64,000 nucleotides of DNA from Faunimonas pinastri (GCF_900110915.1 NZ_FOFG01000004.1:62001-126000), one strand, 5' to 3'. Shown: positions 17,472 through 24,955, counted from the stretch's first letter. A program made the numbers and translations. The notes: a model not told the origin generated them from the sequence alone.

Positions 17472-17831
17472 CTATGGGTTTCCCGGCGCAATTGCACGAG
17501 GTTGTTGCGGCGTCGTCTCGCCGGTCGTGGTGCCGGGGCCAGCCAAACCGCCTGTTGGCGCCGTGGTGCCGGTCACCGCCGGATCGTTGGTCTTGGGCGC
17601 GGCGTCGGGCACGCCGCCCGTGCCGTTGCCGAGCCGGCAATGCGCGGAATCGTTACCCTTGGCCAGGCAATTGGTGAAATCGAAATTGTTGGCCGGAGAG
17701 TTGGGCGAGCTCGGCGGCGGCACGGCCGGCTGCGCTGGCGCGTCCGTCGTGGTCTGGGCATGAGCGCCCGCTAGCGGAAGAGCCGCGAGCACGGCTGCAA
17801 GCAAGGCACCTCTGACACTTTCGATTTTCAT
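17472..17831 (-). CDS. Small secreted Pro/Thr-rich hypothetical protein
   Basis: This 119-residue protein begins at the ATG at 17831, preceded by AAAGGA. It has a clear Sec signal peptide (residues 1-25, cleaved after AHA). The mature part is low complexity and Pro/Thr/Gly-rich, with one conserved-looking island holding two cysteines: [19 protein letters not shown]. Those two Cys could form a disulphide in the periplasm. I do not recognise a family. It ends 41 bases before thiD on the same strand and may be read with it. Confidence 0.65.
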   Translation of the reverse strand: MKIESVRGALLAAVLAALPLAGAHAQTTTDAPAQPAVPPPSSPNSPANNFDFTNCLAKGNDSAHCRLGNGTGGVPDAAPKTNDPAVTGTTAPTGGLAGPGTTTGETTPQQPRAIAPGNP

Positions 17832-17976
17832 GGCCGGGATCCTTTCCCTCGAACAAATCCAGGCGGGATTGTTTGGTTCCGCGAAAGTACCGGAGCGGAA
17901 ACCCGCCGGATCAAACCTCCAGACAGCGCGGCCGGGATGTTCTAAAAGCCCCTGCAAAGGCAGCCTGGAGACAGCG

Positions 17977-18213
17977 ATGACCCCCTTCTTCGTCCTGATC
18001 AAATGCCAGCTCGGACGCGCCTACGAGGTCGCGACCGAACTGGCCGATGCGGAGATCGCGTCGGAGATCTATTCCACCGCGGGTGACTACGACCTGCTCG
18101 CCAAGTTCTACGTCGAGCCCGGCGGCGATATCGGTCACTTCGTCAACGAGAAGGTGCACCGCATTCCCGGTATCCAGGACACCAAGACGATCATCACCTT
18201 CAAGGCGTTCTGA
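17977..18213 (+). CDS. Stand-alone Lrp/AsnC ligand-binding (RAM) domain protein
   Basis: This 78-residue protein consists only of the C-terminal effector-binding domain of Lrp/AsnC regulators, with no DNA-binding helix-turn-helix. It shows the alpha-beta pattern and typical residues: VLIKCQLGRAYEVA at the start, then STAGDYDLLAKFYV and PGIQDTKTIITF at the end. The ATG at 17977 follows CTGGAG. Stand-alone RAM proteins form dimers or higher rings and bind amino acids; their roles are mostly unknown. It lies in its own transcription unit, divergent from the secreted protein. Confidence 0.9.
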   Translation: MTPFFVLIKCQLGRAYEVATELADAEIASEIYSTAGDYDLLAKFYVEPGGDIGHFVNEKVHRIPGIQDTKTIITFKAF

Positions 18214-18234
18214 GATCGCTCGGGGCACCGCCCC

Positions 18235-18981
18235 TCACGGCGCGGTATAGGCTCCGTCCACGAGATGATAGCTGCCGGTCACGAAGGATGCGCGATCGCT
18301 GAGCAGGAAGCAGGTCAGCTCGGCCACTTCCTCGGCGCGACCGAGTCTCCCGATCGGGTGCAGCGAAATCAGATGGTCCTTGGTCGCCTTGTCCATGTGG
18401 CTCAGTAGCGGCGTATCGATAAAGGCCGGGCCGACCGCGTTGACCCGCACGCCCTTCGCCGAATATTCCATCGCCGCCGTCTTGGTCAGGCCGATCACGC
18501 CGTGCTTCGCGGCGACATAGGCTGGCGAACTGACGAAACCGCTGGTGCCGAGGATCGACGACATGTTGACGATGGAGCCGCCGCCGGAGGCGAGCATCGC
18601 CGGAATCTCGTACCTGGTGGAATAGAAGACGCTGTTGAGGTTGACGTCGATGACGCGCTTCCAGTCGTCGATGCCGTAATCGGCCGTGAGCGCGCTCGCC
18701 CCCCCGATGCCGGCGTTGTTGACGGCGAGATGCAGTGCGCCGAAGCTTTCCACCGTGAAGTCGACCATGGCCTTGACCGCTTCCGGGTCGGTCACGTCGA
18801 TCTTGTAGGACCTGGCCACCGCCGACCCCAGCTCCTCGGCAAGCTGCCTCGCGCCGTCCTCGTTGAAATCGGCGATCACAACCTTAGCGCCGCCGGAGGC
18901 CAATTGCCGCGCGACGGCCGCACCGATACCGGATGCAGCACCCGTCACCAGCGCAACCTTGCCCTCGAACTCTGCTGCCAT
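18235..18981 (-). CDS. SDR-family NAD(P)-dependent oxidoreductase
   Basis: This 248-residue classical SDR has TGAASGIGAA for the cofactor, NNAGIGG, the catalytic Ser in NMSSILG and YVAAK with the catalytic Tyr and Lys. The acidic residue after the second strand (IADFNED) suggests NAD rather than NADP. It is of the glucose-1-dehydrogenase / cyclopentanol-dehydrogenase type, and the substrate cannot be told. It ends facing the RAM-domain gene and lies 127 bases downstream of the CoxL-like gene on the same strand, so the two may share an oxidative pathway. Confidence 0.9.
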   Translation of the reverse strand: MAAEFEGKVALVTGAASGIGAAVARQLASGGAKVVIADFNEDGARQLAEELGSAVARSYKIDVTDPEAVKAMVDFTVESFGALHLAVNNAGIGGASALTADYGIDDWKRVIDVNLNSVFYSTRYEIPAMLASGGGSIVNMSSILGTSGFVSSPAYVAAKHGVIGLTKTAAMEYSAKGVRVNAVGPAFIDTPLLSHMDKATKDHLISLHPIGRLGRAEEVAELTCFLLSDRASFVTGSYHLVDGAYTAP

Positions 18982-19108
18982 TCTTCATCTCCCGGGAGTG
19001 GTGACCTCGTTGCGAGGCCGGTATTGCACACTACCCGGCCGCGCCGCGGCAAGCCTTGATCGAGATCTATGGGCCAGACCGGGCCGAGGCGAACCGGGGT
19101 GGGCCGGC

Positions 19109-21418
19109 TCAGGCCGACGTTGCGAGCTGGATCGTCTCCCAGATGCGGAGGGGCGTCGCCGGCATGTCGATATGGGTGATGCCGTAGGCACGGCTGAGAG
19201 CGTCGACCACGGCGTTCATGACCGCCGGCGCGGCGCCGATGGTCCCGGCCTCCCCGGCGCCCTTGATCCCCATCGCGTTCGACTTGGACGGCACGTTGCG
19301 CGTCGAGAACTCGTAAACCGGCACATCCCAGGCGCGCGGCAGCGCGTAATCCTGCAGCGTCGCGGACAGAAGCTGGCCGTCCCCGTCATAGACGGTTCGC
19401 TCGTGCAGCGCCTGCCCGATCCCCTGCGCCACGCCGCCATGGACCTGGCCCGCCAGCAGCATCGGGTTCACCACCGCGCCGAAATCGTCGACGATCACGT
19501 AGCGGAGGATGTGCGTGAGCCCCGTTTCCGGGTCGATTTCCAGCTCGCAGACATGCGTGCCGTTGGGGAAGGTCGGCGCCTTCGTCTCGTAATCGCCGGT
19601 CGCCACGAGCTTCGTGCGATCGCTCGCCCGCAGGGCCACCTCGGCATAGCCGATTTCGCGATCGGTGCCGACGATCCGGGCGACGCCGTCGACCAGCTCG
19701 ATATCGCCGGCCGATGCTTCCAGTTCGTCGGCGGCGAGTTCCCGGATCTGCTCGGCCAGCATCCGCGCGCCGCGATCCACGGAGGGAACGCCGATCGGGA
19801 TGGAGCGCGAGCCGCCGGTGCCGCCGCCCGTGGGCAGCGCGTCGGAATCGCCCTGCACCACGCGGATGCGGCTGTAGTCGAGGCCGAGATGACCGGCCAC
19901 GAACTGGGCATAGGCCGTGTGATGCCCCTGCCCGTTCGCCTGCGTGCCGATATGCAGGGTCACGGTGCCATCGCCTTCGAGCACCAGCTTGGCCGGCTCG
20001 GAGCCGGGAAAGGCGCAGGCCTCGATATAGGTCGCCAATCCGAAGCCGCGGATCCTCCCCCGCTCGCGGCTCTCGGCAAGGCGGGAGGGGAAGCCGGCGG
20101 CGTCCGCCTCGGCCAGAGCCGCATCCATGTGCGCCTCGAACTCGCCGGTGTCGTAGGTGCGGCCGCCCTGCGTCTTGTAGGGCATCTGCTCCGGCCGGAT
20201 GAAGTTGCGGCGGCGGATCTCTTCCGGCGTCAGCCCCGCGACCCGCGCCGCCTGATCGATCAGCCGCTCCACCAGATAAGCCGCCTCCGGGCGGCCGGCG
20301 CCGCGATACGCATCCACGGGCACCGTGTTGGTGAAGACGCCCTTGCAGGCGATATGCGCCGCCGGAATATCGTATACGCCGGTGGTCATCGTGATCCCGC
20401 CATAGGGCACGTACGGGCCGAACGGCGAGAAATAGGCGCCCATCGCAGCCGTGAGATCGACGCGCATGGCCAGGATCCGGCCCTCCGCATCCAGCGCCAT
20501 CGCGGCTCGGGCGACGTTGTCGCGGCCATGCGAGTCGGCCAGGAAATGCTCGTTGCGGTCGCAGACCCACTTCACGGGCCGGCCGAGGACGCGCGCCGCC
20601 TTCATCACCAGCGGATATTCCCGGTAGACGACCGCCTTGGTGCCGAAGCCGCCTCCGACATCGTAGGTGCGGACATGGATCGCCTGCTCGTCAACGTCGA
20701 GCAGCTTGGCGAGCGCGGAGCGAATGCCGTGAACTCCCTGCGTGCCCGTCACGATGGAGTAGCGGCCGGTTTGCGCGTCGAACTCGGCCACCGCTGCGCG
20801 GGGCTCCAGATAATTGCTCACCACGCGGTTGTTGACGATGGTCTGCTCCGCCACGCCCGCGGCCTTCGCGAAGGCCGCGGCTGTGTCGGCGGCATCGCCC
20901 AGTTCGTATTCGAAGGCGACGTTGCTGCCGTGCTCGGGCCAGACGAGCGGCGCGTCCGGCTCCAGCGCACGCGCCGTGTCGACGACCGCCGGCAGCATCT
21001 CGTAATCCACCTCGATCAGTTCGGCGGCCGAGCGGGCGGTTTCCAGATCGTCGGCCACGACGAAGGCGATGGCCTCTCCGACATAGCGGACCGTGTCGCC
21101 GGCGAGCACCGGGAATTCCGGCGAGAAGGCTTCGGTGCCGGGCTTCAGCTTGCCCATCGCATCGCAGGGCAGCGGCTTGATGTCCGTGACGTCGGCGCCG
21201 GTCCAGACGAGATGCACGCCAGGCAATTCGCGGGACGCGCGCAGATCGCCGATGCGAAGCCGGGCATGCCCCGCGCCGGAGCGAAGGAGGAAGGCATGAA
21301 GGCAGCCCTCCGGCGTGACATCGGCGGTGTAGCGGCCCTTGCCTCGGATCAGGGATTCATCCTCGATGCGGCGGACGGACGCTCCCATCCCGAACTTCAA
21401 TGGAGCATGGTCGGTCAT
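19109..21418 (-). CDS. Xanthine dehydrogenase-family molybdopterin-binding subunit (form II CoxL-like)
   Basis: This 769-residue large subunit of the molybdenum hydroxylase family contains RGKGRYTADV near the N-terminus, GGGFGTKAVVYRE, the active-site loop AYRGAGRPEA and the catalytic glutamate in GIKGAGEAGTIG. AYRGAGR marks form II (aldehyde oxidase-like) rather than true CO dehydrogenase, which has AYxCSFR. The ATG at 21418 follows GAGGGCGAG; an ATG 14 codons upstream (21460) with GGGGAG is an alternative. The usual FAD-binding and 2Fe-2S subunits are not beside it, so it must borrow partners encoded elsewhere or be an orphan. The likely reaction is hydroxylation of an aldehyde or N-heterocycle. 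Confidence 0.92.
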   Translation of the reverse strand: MTDHAPLKFGMGASVRRIEDESLIRGKGRYTADVTPEGCLHAFLLRSGAGHARLRIGDLRASRELPGVHLVWTGADVTDIKPLPCDAMGKLKPGTEAFSPEFPVLAGDTVRYVGEAIAFVVADDLETARSAAELIEVDYEMLPAVVDTARALEPDAPLVWPEHGSNVAFEYELGDAADTAAAFAKAAGVAEQTIVNNRVVSNYLEPRAAVAEFDAQTGRYSIVTGTQGVHGIRSALAKLLDVDEQAIHVRTYDVGGGFGTKAVVYREYPLVMKAARVLGRPVKWVCDRNEHFLADSHGRDNVARAAMALDAEGRILAMRVDLTAAMGAYFSPFGPYVPYGGITMTTGVYDIPAAHIACKGVFTNTVPVDAYRGAGRPEAAYLVERLIDQAARVAGLTPEEIRRRNFIRPEQMPYKTQGGRTYDTGEFEAHMDAALAEADAAGFPSRLAESRERGRIRGFGLATYIEACAFPGSEPAKLVLEGDGTVTLHIGTQANGQGHHTAYAQFVAGHLGLDYSRIRVVQGDSDALPTGGGTGGSRSIPIGVPSVDRGARMLAEQIRELAADELEASAGDIELVDGVARIVGTDREIGYAEVALRASDRTKLVATGDYETKAPTFPNGTHVCELEIDPETGLTHILRYVIVDDFGAVVNPMLLAGQVHGGVAQGIGQALHERTVYDGDGQLLSATLQDYALPRAWDVPVYEFSTRNVPSKSNAMGIKGAGEAGTIGAAPAVMNAVVDALSRAYGITHIDMPATPLRIWETIQLATSA

Positions 21419-21499
21419 CTCGCCCTCGCCGGAAGCTGTTCCTGATTGCGAGATAACCATGTCGCTCCCCGTCATGCCAGAGGCGTGACCGGATGGCGC

Positions 21500-21525
21500 G
21501 GAACGCGGCGATCCCGACCGACGTT
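21500..21525 (+). promoter_or_regulatory. EcfG-type general stress promoter of topoisomerase IB
   Basis: GGAAC at 21500-21504 and CGTT at 21522-21525 are separated by 17 bases, the alphaproteobacterial EcfG consensus. A start about 8 bases downstream would leave a leader of roughly 20 bases before the ATG at 21554. Confidence 0.78.
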
Positions 21526-21553
21526 CACGGTTCGAACCCTCGGGATCTTCTTC

Positions 21554-22702
21554 ATGGATTATCATTTTCGCGAACGGGCCGGAGCCTTCGGCCTGAGCTA
21601 TGTCGATGTCCATCAGCTCTGCTTCAAACGCCGCAAGAGCGGCCGCGGCTTCACCTATCTGGACTCGCAGGGCAACGTGATCCGCGACCCCGAGGTCCGC
21701 GCCCGCCTCGAAGCTCTGGTGCTGCCGCCCGCCTGGACCGACGTCTGCCTCGCCGACGATCCACGCGCCCATGTGCAGGCCATCGGCCGCGACAGCGAAG
21801 GGCGGCTGCAATATCGCTATCACGACGACTGGACGAGCGTCCGCGACCAGATCAAGGCGGAGCGCCTGCTGCGCTTCGGCCGCGCGCTGCCGAAGATCCG
21901 GGCACGGCTGGAGCGGGATCTGCGCCGTCGCAAGACCGACCGGCGCTATGCCTCGGCGGTCGCCGGACGGCTGATCGACCGCGCCCTGCTGCGTTCGGGC
22001 CACGACATCACCAACATCGACGACGGCGGGCGCGGGGCGACGACGCTGCTGAAGCGCGACGTGCGCATCACGGCCTCGGCGGTGGAGCTCAGGTTCACCG
22101 GCAAGAGCGGCAAGAAGATCGAGAAAACGGTGCGCGATCCCCTGCTCGTCAAGCGCATGAGCAAGCTGAAGACCATCGGCAAGAAGCGGCTCTTCGCCTT
22201 CAAGGACGAAGGCGGCGGCGCCGCGCATTACCTGTCCGCCCGCGATCTCAACGCCTATCTGCAGGAGGCCGCCGGCGCCCCGGTGACCGCCAAGGACTTC
22301 CGCACCTTCGCCGCGTCATCCACCGCTCTCGCGATGCTCGCCGACGCGCCGCCGCCGGAAAGCGAGTACCAGAAGAAGCGGCTGCTCGCGAAGGTGATGA
22401 AAAGCGCCTCGGAGCGGCTCGCGAACACCCCGGCCGTCGCCCGCGCCAGCTACGTGCATCCCATGGTGGTCGCCGCCTTCGACGAGGGACGACTCAGCCC
22501 GGCCATGCTCAAGGGACAGCTGCGGCAGGGACTGGACCGCGCGGAAACGGCGCTGATGCGCTTCCTCGAAAGCGAGGTGGAAGCCGCGGCCCGGGACGCG
22601 AAGGCCGCCGCCGCCAGCGACAAGACGAAAACTTCACACCCGGAACGACCGGCAAAGGCTGGCGTTGTCGAACCAACCTCAATGACGGAGATGCATGCAT
22701 GA
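21554..22702 (+). CDS. Type IB DNA topoisomerase (bacterial, poxvirus-like)
   Basis: This 382-residue type IB topoisomerase relaxes supercoils through a 3'-phosphotyrosine intermediate. It has GRGFTYLDSQGNVIRD in the N-terminal domain and the catalytic residues expected for the tyrosine recombinase fold: an Arg in the SARDLNAYLQ neighbourhood, KDFRTFAAS (the K-x-x-R element) and the nucleophile Tyr in RASYVHP near residue 301. The ATG at 21554 starts the conserved MDYHFRERAG. About 35 C-terminal residues are a basic, charged tail. It has its own EcfG-type promoter, and it overlaps the next gene by ATGA, so both may be induced in stress. Confidence 0.93.
   Translation: MDYHFRERAGAFGLSYVDVHQLCFKRRKSGRGFTYLDSQGNVIRDPEVRARLEALVLPPAWTDVCLADDPRAHVQAIGRDSEGRLQYRYHDDWTSVRDQIKAERLLRFGRALPKIRARLERDLRRRKTDRRYASAVAGRLIDRALLRSGHDITNIDDGGRGATTLLKRDVRITASAVELRFTGKSGKKIEKTVRDPLLVKRMSKLKTIGKKRLFAFKDEGGGAAHYLSARDLNAYLQEAAGAPVTAKDFRTFAASSTALAMLADAPPPESEYQKKRLLAKVMKSASERLANTPAVARASYVHPMVVAAFDEGRLSPAMLKGQLRQGLDRAETALMRFLESEVEAAARDAKAAAASDKTKTSHPERPAKAGVVEPTSMTEMHA
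22642..22666 (+). promoter_or_regulatory. Internal EcfG-type promoter for the PNPOx stress protein
   Basis: GGAAC at 22642-22646 and CGTT at 22663-22666 are separated by exactly 16 bases. The site lies inside the 3' end of the topoisomerase gene, 33 bases before the next ATG (22699), giving a leader of about 25 bases. Confidence 0.78.
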
Positions 22703-23178
22703 GCGACGATACCCTGGACACCTTCTGGAAGCTCGTGAAGGACGTCCACACCTGCATGATGACCACCCGTGACGGCAATCATCTCCGCGCGCGTCCCATG
22801 GCGCCGCTTTTCGATGAAACCACCCACGAGATCCGCTTCCTGACGCAGCTCTCCTCGCACAAGACCGACGAACTCGCGTCCAACCCGGACTGCAATCTCG
22901 CCTTCGCGAACCCCAGCAAGGGCGATTACGTATCTGTCTCCGGGCAGGCTTACCTGACGCAGGACCGCAAGCTGATCGACCTCCTCTGGAAGGATGACTT
23001 CAAGGCCTGGTTCAAGAACGGCAAGGACGATCCCGATGTCGGCGTCATCCGCGTCGTGCCGGCACAGGCGGAATATTGGGACAGCAACGGCGCGCTGAAG
23101 CAGGCTTGGGAAGTTTTCAAGGCCAAGCACAGCGACACGCAGCCGGACATGGGCGAAAACAAGAAGCTGTCGCCCTGA
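22699..23178 (+). CDS. PNPOx-like flavin-binding general stress protein
   Basis: This 159-residue split-barrel protein of the pyridoxamine 5'-phosphate oxidase-like 'general stress protein 26' family contains TTRDGNHLRARPMAP (flavin phosphate site), IRFLTQLSSHKTDEL and CNLAFANPSKGDYVSVSGQA. Members bind FMN or FAD and are induced in general stress; the enzymatic role is unclear. The start overlaps the topoisomerase stop (ATGA). An EcfG-type promoter lies just upstream, consistent with stress induction independent of the first gene. Confidence 0.92.
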   Translation: MSDDTLDTFWKLVKDVHTCMMTTRDGNHLRARPMAPLFDETTHEIRFLTQLSSHKTDELASNPDCNLAFANPSKGDYVSVSGQAYLTQDRKLIDLLWKDDFKAWFKNGKDDPDVGVIRVVPAQAEYWDSNGALKQAWEVFKAKHSDTQPDMGENKKLSP

Positions 23179-23254
23179 GCGGCAGCGTCTTCTCGGCTCG
23201 GGGCGACACTGCCATCTCACCCCGAGCAGAAGTCCGGGCGGCAACGTTATTCTG

Positions 23255-23288
23255 AAAAGGAAAGGGCCGGATCATCGATCCAGCCCTT
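23255..23288 (-). terminator. Terminator between the stress protein and nepR-ecfG
   Basis: Nested inverted repeats (23262-23267 with 23283-23288, and 23269-23273 with 23277-23281) form a hairpin. On the minus strand it is followed by TTTCCTTTT, so it best serves nepR-ecfG; it may also stop the convergent stress-protein transcript. Confidence 0.75.
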
Positions 23289-23326
23289 CTGTTATCGAGC
23301 GACCTGTATCCGGGAGACGATGCGGG

Positions 23327-23875
23327 TCAGGAGACCGAGCGCATGATCACCGTGGCGGACAGCGCGTCGGCGCCGTAGGTCTCGCCGGCTTCCAGCGCCA
23401 GCAATTCCGCCAGGCGGCTGCGGGCGCGGCTGACGCGGCTCTTGATGGTGCCGACGGCGCATTCGCAGATCTCGGCGGCTTCCTCGTAGGAAAAGCCGGA
23501 AGCACCGACCAGGATCAGCGCTTCGCGCTGGTCGGACGGAAGCTGCGACAGGGCCTCGCGGAAGTCGCGAAGATCCATGTGGCCGTTCTGGGCGGGCTGC
23601 GAAGCCAGACGCGCGGCATAGGTGCCCTCGGCGTCTTCAACCTCACGGCCGCGCTTGCGGACCTGGGAATAGAATTCGTTACGCAGGATCGTGAACAGCC
23701 AGGCGCGAAGGTTCGTCCCTTCCTGGAAGGAATCGAACTTGGCCCACGCCTTCATCAGCGTTTCCTGCACGAGATCGTCTGCGCGCTCGCTATTGCCTGC
23801 CAGCGACACCGCAAACGCGCGGAGATTGGGGATCGACCCAAGGAGATCGTCTCTCAAGGCATCCGAAACGGGCAT
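23327..23875 (-). CDS. ecfG: General stress response ECF sigma factor EcfG
   Basis: This 182-residue ECF sigma factor of the EcfG group has region 2 at about residues 15-80 (RADDLVQETLMKAWAKFDSF) and region 4 at about 105-160 (LSQLPSDQREALILVGASG, then SYEEAAEICECAVGTIKSR). It directs RNA polymerase to GGAAC-N16/17-CGTT promoters, several of which flank it here. It sits 13 bases after nepR in the standard order nepR-ecfG. The autoregulated promoter at 24216-24240 should transcribe both. The product acts in the cytoplasm and is held inactive by NepR until PhyR is phosphorylated. Confidence 0.95.
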   Translation of the reverse strand: MPVSDALRDDLLGSIPNLRAFAVSLAGNSERADDLVQETLMKAWAKFDSFQEGTNLRAWLFTILRNEFYSQVRKRGREVEDAEGTYAARLASQPAQNGHMDLRDFREALSQLPSDQREALILVGASGFSYEEAAEICECAVGTIKSRVSRARSRLAELLALEAGETYGADALSATVIMRSVS

Positions 23876-23888
23876 AAACTGCTACCTT

Positions 23889-24104
23889 TCAGCGCTTTTG
23901 AGTCGAGCGTTCCAGCTGTTCCAACAGTTCCATGAAGCGGTTTGGAACGGGCTCGTTGATGACATCGTCATAGAAGGCCCGGAGATGCTTGCCGATCTCG
24001 CCCTGTACGCGCTGATCAACCTTGCCCTCGGAGTTTTCTCCGCTCGATCGTCCAAATGCGTTTTCGCTGCCCATGCCGCCCTGATCGTTGTCTCTAGCCG
24101 CCAT
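23889..24104 (-). CDS. nepR: NepR anti-sigma factor
   Basis: This 71-residue anti-sigma factor sequesters EcfG and is released by phosphorylated PhyR. The conserved two-helix core is visible: EIGKHLRAFYDDVI followed by NEPVPNRFMELLEQL. The N-terminal 25 residues are Gly/Ser/Asp-rich and probably disordered, as in the family. I chose the ATG at 24104 because CGGAG lies about 6 bases upstream; in-frame ATGs at 24128, 24149 and 24152 lack such a site. It has the usual position directly before ecfG, but the expected divergent phyR is not present upstream. Confidence 0.92.
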   Translation of the reverse strand: MAARDNDQGGMGSENAFGRSSGENSEGKVDQRVQGEIGKHLRAFYDDVINEPVPNRFMELLEQLERSTQKR

Positions 24105-24215
24105 AATAATCTCCGAGGGCAGAGCCATCGCCTGCTTTATTGCTGTCATCATGGCCGGATCGCCGTCCCTGCTGAAGATGAAAGCCTGAGCGGCCTGTTA
24201 ACTCTTCAGACAGCA

Positions 24216-24240
24216 AACGGATTGGACTAGCCGCCGTTCC
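24216..24240 (-). promoter_or_regulatory. Autoregulatory EcfG-type promoter of nepR-ecfG
   Basis: On the minus strand GGAAC (24240-24236) and CGTT (24219-24216) are spaced by 16 bases. The predicted start lies near 24208, about 100 bases before the nepR ATG. Autoregulation by EcfG is the norm in alphaproteobacteria. Confidence 0.85.
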
Positions 24241-24413
24241 AGAGAGCATCAATTTTCCCTAAAAATTGCTATAGCTAAGGTTACTTTTCAGTTGCCTCTG
24301 ACGAGAGCCCTTGCTCCTCGCGACCTTTCACGGGGGTGCGAGGGAGAGGATTTATTAGGCTCGGAGGGGAAGGCAAGTTAATTCGTGCCGGCAAAAAATA
24401 TCGCTGTGGCTTT

Positions 24414-24438
24414 GGAACCCGGAGGAAAGCACCCCGTT
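24414..24438 (+). promoter_or_regulatory. Orphan EcfG-type promoter pointing into gene-free DNA
   Basis: GGAAC at 24414-24418 and CGTT at 24435-24438 are spaced by 16 bases, a perfect match. No protein gene lies downstream on this strand for well over 1 kb, so a non-coding transcript starting near 24446 is the simplest reading. Confidence 0.7.
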
Positions 24439-24445
24439 ATCCCGC

Positions 24446-24541
24446 GGCTTCCAGGAGCGTGACCAGCGCATCTGGACGAGGTCATCTTCAAAATCGGACC
24501 GACCCCGTCGACCGATTTTCCTGATGACCGACCCCGGTCGG
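24446..24541 (+). ncRNA. Candidate EcfG-dependent small RNA
   Basis: This is a proposed transcript from the orphan promoter, of about 75-95 bases. It would contain a hairpin with an 8-bp stem (24490-24497 with 24512-24519, the 3' arm ending in TTTT) whose loop carries CCCC, then a second hairpin at 24528-24541 (CCGAC and GTCGG around CCCC) followed by a C/T-rich run. C-rich loops are typical of stress sRNAs such as GsrN, but I cannot show homology. The 3' end is uncertain: 24519 or 24541. Confidence 0.4.
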
Positions 24542-24732
24542 CTTCTCCTCATGCCCCTTCCCCCTCGTGGCCGGCCGGGGTCTTCTCTCCCCATCCCACT
24601 CCATCGCAGCGTCTGGATCGAGCCGTGCCAAGGCCTGCGGCCGCCTGCACCTATGGCCGACCGGTCCTGAAACCGCCCATCCGGATCGGTCCGTTCAAGT
24701 CGGCTCCGCCTCGGTCGGCGCGGCGTCGCCCC

Positions 24733-24867
24733 TCAAACCCAGATAAAGAGAACGACGGCGAGAACGATCACCGCGAGGATCGTCCCGAAGATTAGCGGCC
24801 GCATGCCCATGCCGCCGGTGCGCTCGCCCTGCCGGGCATCGTTTGTGGGCGTCGGATGTTGGGTCAT
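24733..24867 (-). CDS. 44-residue single-pass membrane protein with stress promoter
   Basis: A short gene: ATG at 24867 with a near-perfect AGGAGG 5 bases upstream, stop at 24733. The 44-residue product has a polar N-terminus (about 20 residues, Thr/Asp/Arg/Gly-rich), then a hydrophobic helix from residue 24 to 44, ILAVIVLAVVLFIW being its core. It should sit in the inner membrane with the N-terminus probably cytoplasmic. A perfect EcfG-type promoter lies 20 bases upstream, giving a leader of about 12 bases, so it is very likely a general stress gene. The family is unknown to me. Confidence 0.8.
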   Translation of the reverse strand: MTQHPTPTNDARQGERTGGMGMRPLIFGTILAVIVLAVVLFIWV

Positions 24868-24886
24868 CGGAGCCTCCTGATCGCCG

Positions 24887-24911
24887 AACGTGCCGCCGTC
24901 CCGCAGGTTCC
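24887..24911 (-). promoter_or_regulatory. EcfG-type promoter of the 44-residue membrane protein
   Basis: On the minus strand GGAAC (24911-24907) and CGTT (24890-24887) are spaced by 16 bases. The predicted start near 24879 lies just before the AGGAGG ribosome site and the ATG at 24867. Confidence 0.82.
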
Positions 24912-24955
24912 GGCAGGTGGCCGCGGCAGACGGAGCGGACCGATCCCCACGACCT

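Larger units (their letters stand above)
24241..24732. other. Gene-free stretch upstream of nepR where phyR would be expected
   Basis: About 490 bases contain no credible protein gene on either strand. The first part (24250-24300) is AT-rich. An orphan EcfG-type promoter at 24414-24438 reads rightward into hairpin-rich, C/T-rich sequence. The remainder (24550-24730) is GC-rich, and I see no ORF with a ribosome site in it. Confidence 0.6.

Noticed and set aside
17431-17480. TPP riboswitch upstream of thiD
   Set aside because: The gap to the next gene is only 41 bases and no THI-box sequence is visible.
21419-22228. N-terminal extension of the CoxL frame into the topoisomerase region
   Set aside because: The frame stays open but the added sequence is antisense to topoisomerase IB and not part of the CoxL family; the start at 21418 fits family length and has a ribosome site.
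24336-24524. 62-codon plus-strand ORF across the orphan EcfG promoter
   Set aside because: The promoter lies inside it, so the transcript would lack its start; composition is basic and unstructured, and no family is recognised.
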